Position numbers and translations under genes: made by a program. From CAZBWP01 sp964630265 (GTDB lineage: Bacteria; Pseudomonadota; Alphaproteobacteria; Rhodospirillales; Defluviicoccaceae): 35,139 nucleotides of DNA. Position 1 is the first letter of the stretch; every line of letters begins with the position of its first letter. The notes beneath the pieces are model-generated. The model was given only the letters and a program-made list of their open reading frames with translations. It did no database searches and had not been told where the DNA came from. Below, piece after piece: positions 23,783 to 29,365 of this stretch. The stretch covers positions 1 to 35,139 of the forward strand of contig CAZVRW010000029.1 in NCBI GenBank assembly GCA_964630265.1, read 5' to 3'.

Positions 23783-24289
23783 TCAGGCGCCGCGCGGGTC
23801 GTCGTCCCCCGCATCATCGTCGTCGTCTTCGTCGACGTCCTCACCGTCCTCGTCCTCGTCCTCGCCGGTCTCGATGTCGAGATCGAGGGGCAGGTCGACG
23901 GTGAGTTCGGCGGCGTCGTCGCGGTCGACGAGCAGCACGGCCATCGGCATCGTCTCCTCGGGCGCGTCCTCCCCGTCGATGTGACGTTCGGTGACTCCCC
24001 AGTGCACCCGGAAGCCCAATCGGTCCAGGTCGGCGAGGCGGTGGCCGACCGCCTCGAGCGCCGTCGCCTGACCCAGCGGCGGCGTTTCCGCCCAATCCTC
24101 AAGGTGCCGGGTCAGGGTATCGAGGAAGGCCGTCTGCACATCCCGCTCGGCGTCGGTGCGCGGTTCCTCACAGAAGATGACCCGGGCATACTGGCCCGCC
24201 TCGATGGCTATCCACAAATCGCGTCCTTGCGCCGCCCGGCGGGTGGTGATCCGCTGCGATGGCGGGTCGGGCGTCTCGAATGGGCTCAT
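23783..24289 (-). CDS. Hypothetical protein with aspartate/glutamate-rich tail
   Basis: A 168-residue protein. Residues 1-140 look globular alpha/beta (RDLWIAIEAGQYARVIFCEEPRTDAERDVQTAFLDTLTRHLEDW, then FRVHWGVTERHIDG, MPMAVLLVDRDDAAELTVDLPLDLDI). The C-terminal 25 residues are almost entirely acidic. I do not recognise a family. The ATG at 24289 is the first plausible start; AGGAG sits only 1 nt before it, too near for an ideal ribosome-binding site, so the start is uncertain. The open frame extends upstream without protein-like sequence. It lies 79 nt downstream of the HAD gene on the same strand. Confidence 0.6.
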   Translation of the reverse strand: MSPFETPDPPSQRITTRRAAQGRDLWIAIEAGQYARVIFCEEPRTDAERDVQTAFLDTLTRHLEDWAETPPLGQATALEAVGHRLADLDRLGFRVHWGVTERHIDGEDAPEETMPMAVLLVDRDDAAELTVDLPLDLDIETGEDEDEDGEDVDEDDDDDAGDDDPRGA

Positions 24290-24368
24290 TCTCCTGCGAT
24301 ATCCCAGGTCCGCGGCGGATGCAACACGCGCCGCGCCGGTGATGTCGGCCGCGCCTTCCCGGCGCCGC

Positions 24369-24974
24369 TCACAACAGGCCGCGCCGTTCCAGCGCCTGGT
24401 GCAGCGTTGCCGCCGAGGAAAAGCGGATGGCATCGATCCCCAGCAGCGCCGCGCCGGCGACGTTGATCGGCGAGTCGTCGATGAAGACAGAGCTGTCGGC
24501 GCGCAGGCCGTAGCGCGTCAGCAGCCGTTCGTAGATCCGCCGGTCCGGCTTGACCAGCCCCTCGGCGCCGGAGACGACGATGCCGTCGAACCGGTCGAAC
24601 ACCGGATAGCGCGGCCGCACCAGCGGCCATTTCTCCATGGAGAAATTGGTGAGGGCATAGAGCGGCGTGCCACGCTCGGCCAGCCGCTCGACGATCGCCA
24701 CCACATCGTCGAAGACGCCCTGGACCATGACCTCCCAGCCGGTGTCGAACGCCGCGATGCGCTCGGCCTGATCGGGGAAACGGGCGCTGAGCTCGGCCAC
24801 CCCCTCGGCGAACGGTCGGCCCGCGTCCTGCTGCATGATCCACGGCGGGCCGCAGACCTCGGTGAGAAAGTGCTCCATGGCGGCGGTATCGCCGTCGAAC
24901 AGCGACCGGTAGAGATGGCGCGGGTCCCAATCCAGCAGCACGCCCCCCACGTCGAAGATGACTGCCGTCGTCAT
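24369..24974 (-). CDS. HAD-superfamily phosphatase, subfamily IA (YihX-like)
   Basis: A 201-residue HAD hydrolase. Motif I is VIFDVGGVLLDWDPRHLYR, with the second Asp of DxD replaced by Gly (DVGGV) as in the YihX and epoxide-hydrolase N-domain branch. Motif II is the Thr in YALTNFSMEKW, motif III the Lys in LVKPDRRIYERLL, motif IV VFIDDSPINVAGAALLGI. Relatives include glucose-1-phosphate phosphatase and haloacid-type enzymes; specificity cannot be read from sequence. The ATG has AAGG-type sequence upstream. It is divergent from mgtE. Confidence 0.88.
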   Translation of the reverse strand: MTTAVIFDVGGVLLDWDPRHLYRSLFDGDTAAMEHFLTEVCGPPWIMQQDAGRPFAEGVAELSARFPDQAERIAAFDTGWEVMVQGVFDDVVAIVERLAERGTPLYALTNFSMEKWPLVRPRYPVFDRFDGIVVSGAEGLVKPDRRIYERLLTRYGLRADSSVFIDDSPINVAGAALLGIDAIRFSSAATLHQALERRGLL

Positions 24975-25070
24975 GCCACCTGCCTTTCATCCGGGTCGGC
25001 CACGGCTCATCAGGGTCGGCCGCGGCCGCCGCCGGTCTCCCTATCCCCCGGTGGGACGTTCGACGCAAGC

Positions 25071-25127
25071 GCGCGGTGCTTCCGAGGTGAAGCCGCCGCG
25101 CCGGTCGGCTATGAAGAGCCATGGCTC
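25071..25127 (+). promoter_or_regulatory. Structured leader upstream of mgtE
   Basis: A hairpin in the 200-nt gap before mgtE: GCGCGG-T-GCTTC (25071-25082) pairs with GAAGC-CG-CCGCGC (25089-25101) around the loop CGAGGT, 11 bp with one asymmetric bulge. It is followed by GGCT (25107-25110), and AGCC (25117-25120), which lies inside the palindrome GAGCCATGGCTC (25116-25127). AGCC can pair with either GGCT, giving mutually exclusive structures. MgtE genes are often Mg-regulated through leaders, but this does not match the M-box consensus as I know it. It could also be chance in GC-rich DNA. Confidence 0.4.
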
Positions 25128-25175
25128 GGCCACCGCCCGCCGCCGCCCGCCACCACCCGAACGAAAGAGACCACC

Positions 25176-26621
25176 ATGGATGATCAGGGGGCCGCGACGC
25201 CTCACCGGAAACTGGAAGCCGGCCTGGCGCCGATTCTGGCGCTGTTGGCGCGGGGACCGATCGTCGAGGACGTCTCCCGCCGGCAGAGTGCCGCCAAGGC
25301 AGCGCTGATCGGCGACCTGGTGCATCGCCAGTGGCTGGGCGAACTCCGCCACCGCATCGACCAGCTCGCCGCCGCCGACATCGCCCACCTGTTGGAGATG
25401 CTGCCGCCGCGCCAGCGCGCCGAGGTCTGGGAGCTGGTGCCGGACGAGAAGGCGGGCGACGCCCTCTGGGCGGTCAACGACCGGGTGACCGAGGCGCTGG
25501 TCGCGGCGACACCGGGCGAGCGCCTGCTCGCCATCTGCCAAGCCGCCGACGCCGACGCGCTGGCGCACATCGCCGAACATCTGCCGGCGGACCTGCTCGC
25601 CGCCGTCGAGCCGTCGCTCACCGGCCGGGAGCGGAGCTGGCTGCGCGAGTCGACGCAGCATGCGGACGGCACCGTCGGCCGGCTGATGGGGCACGAGCTG
25701 ATCGCCGTCGACCAGACCAGCACCGTCCGCGACGTGCTCAAGCTGCTGCGCCGGCTCGACCGTTTCCCCGAGCCGCTCGATGCCCTCTACGTGGTCGATG
25801 CCCGTGACCGGCTGATCGGCCGGCTGCCGCTGGCGACATTGCTGAAGCACCGGCCGGGGCAGATGATCGGCGCCGTCGCGGAAACCGACGCCGTCAGCTT
25901 CCAACCCGGCGACGACGCCGACGCGGCGGCGCAGGCCTTCGAGCGCTACGACCTAGTCTCGGCGCCGGTGGTCGACGAGCGCGGCCGGCTGGTCGGCCGG
26001 CTGACCGTCGACACGATCATGGACTTCGTCCGTGAGCGCGCCGAGGACCAGGCGCTGAAGCGCGAGGGCCTGAGCAGCGAGGAAGACCTCCTCTCGCCGG
26101 TCTGGCAGAGCGCCAAGCGGCGCTGGCTTTGGCTCTCCATCAACCTCTGCACCGCCTTCGTCGCCTCGCGGGTGATCGGCATGTTCGAGGGATCTATCGA
26201 GCAGCTGGTGGCGCTGGCGACGCTGATGCCCATCGTCGCCAGCGTCGGCGGCAACACCGGCAACCAGACGGTAGCCCTGGTCATTCGCGGCCTCGCCCTC
26301 AAGCAGATCACCGGCGCCAACCTGCGCTATCTGGCCCGCAAGGAGGTGAGCGTCAGCCTGATCAACGGCCTGATGTGGGGCAGCGTGATGGGGCTGGTGG
26401 CCTTCCTCCTCTATGGCGATCCGCGGCTCGGCGCGGTGATGACCGCGGCCATGGTGCTCAACCTGATGCTGGCCGCCGGCGTCGGCCTGGCAGTGCCGGT
26501 GATCCTGGATCGCCTGGGCCGCGACCCGGCGATGGGCTCCAGCGTCATGCTCACCTTCATGACCGACAGCATGGGCTTCATGATCTTCCTCGGCCTGGCG
26601 ACGCTGGTGCTGCTCGGCTGA
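25176..26621 (+). CDS. mgtE: Magnesium channel MgtE
   Basis: A 481-residue Mg2+ channel. The cytoplasmic N domain spans about residues 45-165, two CBS domains 168-225 and 230-288, a connecting helix follows, and five membrane segments lie from about 318 to 480. The family signature PIVASVGGNTGNQT is at 352-365, and the pore-lining Asp464 is in MTDSMGF, matching the Mg-selective aspartate of characterised MgtE. The CBS and N domains act as a Mg sensor that closes the pore when Mg2+ is sufficient. The ATG at 25176 is chosen by homology and length; upstream open frame runs antisense to the HAD gene and lacks homology. Confidence 0.95.
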   Translation: MDDQGAATPHRKLEAGLAPILALLARGPIVEDVSRRQSAAKAALIGDLVHRQWLGELRHRIDQLAAADIAHLLEMLPPRQRAEVWELVPDEKAGDALWAVNDRVTEALVAATPGERLLAICQAADADALAHIAEHLPADLLAAVEPSLTGRERSWLRESTQHADGTVGRLMGHELIAVDQTSTVRDVLKLLRRLDRFPEPLDALYVVDARDRLIGRLPLATLLKHRPGQMIGAVAETDAVSFQPGDDADAAAQAFERYDLVSAPVVDERGRLVGRLTVDTIMDFVRERAEDQALKREGLSSEEDLLSPVWQSAKRRWLWLSINLCTAFVASRVIGMFEGSIEQLVALATLMPIVASVGGNTGNQTVALVIRGLALKQITGANLRYLARKEVSVSLINGLMWGSVMGLVAFLLYGDPRLGAVMTAAMVLNLMLAAGVGLAVPVILDRLGRDPAMGSSVMLTFMTDSMGFMIFLGLATLVLLG

Positions 26622-26709
26622 AGGGCCGATGTCGGGCGGAAAATCGGGGGTGGTGTGCAGCTTAAGTCATTGAGAGCTCCAATAACGCATTGATTTCATT
26701 GGGTCTCTG

Positions 26710-26764
26710 TTTTGTCGGCGCGTGCGAATGTAGGGTTTTGTCGGAAAAAGTAGGATTTTGTCGG
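26710..26764. repeat. Three copies of TTTTGTCGG
   Basis: Exact copies at 26710-26718, 26736-26744 and 26756-26764. The last two lie within a longer near-repeat, TAGGRTTTTGTCGG, spaced 20 nt. On the minus strand they read CCGACAAAA. Function is unknown; iterated binding or recombination sites are possible. Confidence 0.7.
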
Positions 26765-26771
26765 GTGCCGC

Positions 26772-26797
26772 GGGGGGATGGGGCCGGGGCGGATGGG
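26772..26797 (+). other. Potential G-quadruplex motif
   Basis: Four G-runs on the + strand: six G at 26772-26777, four at 26780-26783, four at 26786-26789, three at 26795-26797, with loops of 2, 2 and 5 nt. This meets the usual quadruplex sequence rule. It lies in the likely mgtE 3' region. Confidence 0.5.
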
Positions 26798-26901
26798 CCG
26801 GAGTGGGGGCGTCCTCCGCCCGGCACCGGCGTGTGGTCTGAGGAGATAACCGGGCGCGGCAGCCGGGCAAGGGCACGGGCGGCGGCGCGTCCGCGGCGTG
26901 G

Positions 26902-26925
26902 ATGGCCGGGACGGGGCCCGGCCAT
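26902..26925. repeat. 9-bp hairpin, related to a second copy at 27770
   Basis: ATGGCCGGG (26902-26910) pairs with CCCGGCCAT (26917-26925). The wider unit, GCGGCGTGGATGGCC then CCCGGCCATGACGGG, recurs at 27762-27789 lacking the inner 8 nt. The two copies flank the VPLPA-CTERM gene. Confidence 0.55.
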
Positions 26926-26961
26926 GACGGGGTGGGGGAGGGGCGGCTGGCGCGGACGCGG

Positions 26962-26986
26962 AAACGGCGGCCCGGGGGCCGCCGTT
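26962..26986 (-). terminator. Intrinsic terminator of the VPLPA-CTERM gene
   Basis: A perfect 10-bp stem, AACGGCGGCC (26963-26972) with GGCCGCCGTT (26977-26986), and a 4-nt loop. Read on the minus strand it lies about 27 nt after the VPLPA-CTERM stop and ends in a short T-run (TTT). It is the best terminator candidate in the window. Confidence 0.65.
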
Positions 26987-27013
26987 GGATGCGTCAGGGG
27001 AGCGTTGCGGCCG

Positions 27014-27517
27014 TCAGGCGGCGGCGCGCTTCCGCCGCCAACCGGCGAAGCCCAGGCCCGCCACCGCCGCCGCCAGCATCGGCAACGCCGCCGGGATGGG
27101 AACGACTTGCGGGTCAGCCTCGTTCGAAAGGACTTGCGTGTGCTGTTCACCGTTGTCCGCCGTCGGCGTCAGCGAACCCGAAACAGCAAGCTCCACGATG
27201 GACGGGACATTGGAGCCCTTCGTCTCATGCTTCAGAGCGTTGTCGGCCTTCTCTGTCGCGTTCGTGCCGTTCATTTGCGGGTCGGCAGGAGGAAAGACGT
27301 TTGAATTCTTCAAACCAGTGCCCGCAGGCGCCGGCTTCGATAGGACGGGACTCGCGTTGGCGCCTGCTTGACCCGGCCCCGTGAAACCCGGGTTTGTGAG
27401 CACGTGCATTGGAACGGCCTGTGCCGGGGCCGCGCTCAAGGCGCCGATTCCGAAGATAACGCCAGCAACGACAATATTGCGAAAGGGAGCCCTGATCGTC
27501 AGCATCGAAGGGTTCAT
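27014..27517 (-). CDS. VPLPA-CTERM sorting-domain protein
   Basis: A 167-residue exported protein. Residues 1-34 form a signal peptide (NIVVAGVIFGIGALSAAPAQA, predicted cut after AQA). The middle is Asn/Pro/Thr-rich and low in complexity, without cysteines. The C-terminus, VVPIPAALPMLAAAVAGLGFAGWRRKRAAA region (last 30 residues), has the VPxPAALP motif, a hydrophobic helix and an Arg cluster, the tripartite VPLPA-CTERM signal. Such proteins are processed by an exosortase (XrtD type is known for VPLPA) and often linked to exopolysaccharide. No exosortase is in this window. ATG at 27517 has CGGAG upstream. Codon use is less GC-rich than the neighbours, and the gene is flanked by repeats. Confidence 0.85.
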   Translation of the reverse strand: MNPSMLTIRAPFRNIVVAGVIFGIGALSAAPAQAVPMHVLTNPGFTGPGQAGANASPVLSKPAPAGTGLKNSNVFPPADPQMNGTNATEKADNALKHETKGSNVPSIVELAVSGSLTPTADNGEQHTQVLSNEADPQVVPIPAALPMLAAAVAGLGFAGWRRKRAAA

Positions 27518-27678
27518 TGTCTCCGCTCTTCGTCCAAACCGCTATTGTTCGCGTACCTTGTTCGTGTGGGGGATCTTCGCCGGGTGCGTGGTCGCCTCAT
27601 TTGTAGGGAGCGATCGGCGCGGTGGTCCCGCCTGTCTCGGATGGTGCGACCGCGTCGGCCGTGCTTGAGACATAGCCC

Positions 27679-27708
27679 ATTTGGGACACCTATGGGCGGC
27701 ATTGTCAA
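27679..27708 (-). promoter_or_regulatory. Weak candidate promoter for the VPLPA-CTERM gene
   Basis: On the minus strand a perfect TTGACA (27708-27703) follows an A/T-rich, UP-element-like stretch. An 18-nt spacer leads to CCAAAT (27684-27679), only three of six -10 matches. It would give a 5' leader of about 150 nt. Confidence 0.3.
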
Positions 27709-27761
27709 ATGAATTTGCCGAGAATTATTTGTGCGTTTATTTTCGCGGGGTGGCCGTCGCT

Positions 27762-27789
27762 GCGGCGTGGATGGCCCGGCCATGACGGG
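27762..27789. repeat. Second copy of the ATGGCC...GGCCAT unit
   Basis: GCGGCGTGGATGGCCCGGCC region followed by ATGACGGG, matching the unit at 26893-26931 except for an 8-nt internal deletion. The core ATGGCC-C-GGCCAT is itself palindromic. Confidence 0.55.
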
Positions 27790-27811
27790 CCCTTCGTCTC
27801 CGCTGCGCTCC

Positions 27812-27863
27812 GCTCAGGATGAGGATTGAGCAAATGAATTGCCGGGTGGTCCTCATGCTGAGC
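27812..27863. repeat. 14-bp imperfect inverted repeat of a dispersed intergenic family
   Basis: GCTCAGGATGAGGA (27812-27825) and TCCTCATGCTGAGC (27850-27863) pair with one mismatch. Sequences of the CCTCATCCTGAGC type are very common intergenic repeats in alphaproteobacterial genomes, so this is probably one member of a chromosomal family. Confidence 0.55.
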
Positions 27864-27898
27864 GCCCTTCGGCAGGCGGTCGTGCGGAAGCCCTGGGT

Positions 27899-27932
27899 TG
27901 CTTCGTCGCTGCGCTCCTCGCAATGACGACGG
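27899..27932. repeat. Dispersed intergenic repeat, CTCCTCGCAATGACG type
   Basis: TGCTTCGTCGCTGCGCTCCT, continuing to CGCAATGACGACGG, resembles the common alphaproteobacterial intergenic repeat ending in CCTCGCAATGACG. It lies 11 nt past the sucB stop codon, so it is in the 3' end of the sucB message, where CGTCG/CGACG can pair. Confidence 0.5.
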
Positions 27933-27942
27933 AGGGGGCGGG

Positions 27943-29295
27943 TCAGGCGTTGAGGAGGATGCGTTGCGGGTCCTCGACGCACTCCTTGACGCGGACCAGG
28001 AAGGAGACCGCCTCGCGGCCGTCGATGATGCGGTGGTCGTAGGTGAGCGCCACGTACAGCATCGGCCGGGCCTGAATCGCGCCATCGTCCATCACCATCG
28101 GGCGTTGCATCACCTTGTGCATGCCGAGGATGCCCGACTGCGGCGGATTGAGGATCGGCGTCGACATCAGCGAGCCGAAGACGCCGCCGTTGGTGATGGT
28201 GAAGGTGCCGCCCTGCAGGTCCTCGATGGCGAGCTTGCCGTCGCGGGCGCGGCGGCCGAGATCGGCGATCGCCGCCTCGATCTCCGGCACCGTGAGCGCG
28301 TCGCAGTCGCGCACCACCGGCACCACCAAGCCTTGCGGCGAGGCGACGGCGATGGCGATGTCGTAGTGGTTCTTGTAGACGACGTCGGCGCCGTCGATCT
28401 CGGCATTCACCGCCGGGAACTCCTTCAGCGCGGTGACGCACGCCTTGACGAACAGCGCCATGAAGCCCAGGCGGACGCCGTGCTTCTTCTCGAATGCCTC
28501 GCGATAGCGGTTGCGCAGCGCGGTCGCCGCGGTCATGTCGATCTCGTTGAACGTGGTCAACATGGCGGCGGTGTTCTGCGCGTCCTTCAGCCGCTCGGCG
28601 ACCATGCGGCGCAGCCGCGACATCTTCACCCGCTCCTCGCGGGGGCCGGTTGCACGGGGCGCGGTTTCGCGCGGGGCGGCCTCCTTGGGGGCAGCCTTGG
28701 TCTCGGCCGGGGGCGCGGCGGCTTGCGGCTTTTCGGCGGGGGCGGCGGGTTCCGCCTTGGCGGCGCCGCTGTCGATGGCGGCGAGCACGTCGGCCTTGGT
28801 CAGCCGGCCGTCCTTGCCGGTGCCGGTGATCTTCGCCGCGTCGAGACCATGCTCCGTGACGAGTTTGCGCACCGCCGGTGACAGCGCCGCGGCGGCGTCG
28901 ACGCGCGGTGCCGCGGGCCCCGGCTCGGCTTCGGGCTTGGTTTCGGGCTTGGCTTCTGGTTCGGGTTTCGGCGTCGGCCCGGGGGCCGGCTCGGGCTCGG
29001 GCTCGGGCGCGTCCGCCTTGGGCTCGGGCTTGGGCTTGGGCTTGGCCGCGGCGCCTTCGCCCTCGGTGATGCTGCCGAGCACGCCGCCCACCGCGATCTC
29101 GCTGCCTTCCGGCGCGGCGATGTCGCTAAGCGTGCCGGAGGCCGGAGCGGGCACCTCGACGTTGACCTTGTCGGTTTCCAGTTCAACCAGCGGCTCGTCG
29201 ACCGTCACCGCGTCGCCGACGGCTTTCAGCCAGCGCGCGACCGTCGCCTCGGTCACCGATTCGCCCAGCGTCGGCACCGTGATCTCGATGGTCAT
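27943..29295 (-). CDS. sucB: 2-Oxoglutarate dehydrogenase E2, dihydrolipoyl succinyltransferase
   Basis: E2 of the 2-oxoglutarate dehydrogenase complex passes the succinyl group from lipoyl-lysine to CoA. Of 450 residues, 1-77 form one lipoyl domain with the lipoylated Lys43 in ELETDKVNVEV. Residues 84-131 are a long Pro/Glu/Lys linker. The peripheral-subunit-binding domain lies at 139-173 (SPAVRKLVTEHGLDAAKITGTGKDGRLTKADVL). The catalytic domain ends with His421 and Asp425 in YDHRIIDGREAV. The ATG at 29295 gives the standard MTIEITVPTLGESV; upstream frame adds ten unrelated residues. It follows sucA by 51 nt. The E3 gene (lpd) is not within the window, where repeats follow instead. Confidence 0.97.
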   Translation of the reverse strand: MTIEITVPTLGESVTEATVARWLKAVGDAVTVDEPLVELETDKVNVEVPAPASGTLSDIAAPEGSEIAVGGVLGSITEGEGAAAKPKPKPEPKADAPEPEPEPAPGPTPKPEPEAKPETKPEAEPGPAAPRVDAAAALSPAVRKLVTEHGLDAAKITGTGKDGRLTKADVLAAIDSGAAKAEPAAPAEKPQAAAPPAETKAAPKEAAPRETAPRATGPREERVKMSRLRRMVAERLKDAQNTAAMLTTFNEIDMTAATALRNRYREAFEKKHGVRLGFMALFVKACVTALKEFPAVNAEIDGADVVYKNHYDIAIAVASPQGLVVPVVRDCDALTVPEIEAAIADLGRRARDGKLAIEDLQGGTFTITNGGVFGSLMSTPILNPPQSGILGMHKVMQRPMVMDDGAIQARPMLYVALTYDHRIIDGREAVSFLVRVKECVEDPQRILLNA

Positions 29296-29327
29296 CGTCC
29301 CTCTCCCTCGCGCGCGGCGATCCAACA

Positions 29328-29365
29328 GCGCTTGACGCGCATGCGGTTAGCGCTTCACGCGCATG
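29328..29365. repeat. Near-exact 16-bp direct repeat at the sucA 3' end
   Basis: GCGCTTGACGCGCATG (29328-29343) and GCGCTTCACGCGCATG (29350-29365) differ at one position and repeat with a 22-nt period. On the coding strand the second copy encodes the last five residues of SucA, MRVKR, and the first would encode MRVKR again just after the stop codon. Confidence 0.7.

Larger units (their letters stand above)
26622..27013. other. Intergenic region, 392 nt, low-GC island then G-rich tract
   Basis: No convincing gene. 26655-26765 has clearly lower GC than its surroundings and contains three TTTTGTCGG copies and the near-palindrome ATTGAGAGCTCCAAT. 26766-26960 is very G-rich on the + strand with a quadruplex-like motif and a hairpin at 26902-26925. 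A terminator for the minus-strand gene lies at the right end. Open frames here have strongly biased, non-protein-like composition. Confidence 0.6.
27518..27942. other. Intergenic region, 425 nt, repeat-rich
   Basis: No gene recognised. 27518-27665 is the leader of the VPLPA-CTERM gene. 27665-27750 is AT-rich with short palindromes (CCCATTTGGG at 27676-27685; GCCCAT/ATGGGC at 27675-27680 and 27692-27697). 27760-27935 is made of short dispersed-type repeats. CAAATGAATT followed by (T)GCCG occurs twice, at 27706-27720 and 27831-27844. Confidence 0.6.

Noticed and set aside
24156..25175. Long open frame upstream of the mgtE ATG, in the same frame
   Set aside because: It runs antisense to the acidic-tail and HAD genes and encodes no MgtE-like sequence; the ATG at 25176 gives the normal family length.
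25057..25175. M-box magnesium riboswitch before mgtE
   Set aside because: GAGGTGAAGCC recalls part of the M-box, but the other conserved segments are not found; kept only as a generic structured leader.
26662..27304. Open frames of 160-204 residues on both strands between mgtE and the VPLPA-CTERM gene
   Set aside because: Arg/Gly/Pro-rich translations without ribosome-binding sites, overlapping the terminator and the recognised gene.
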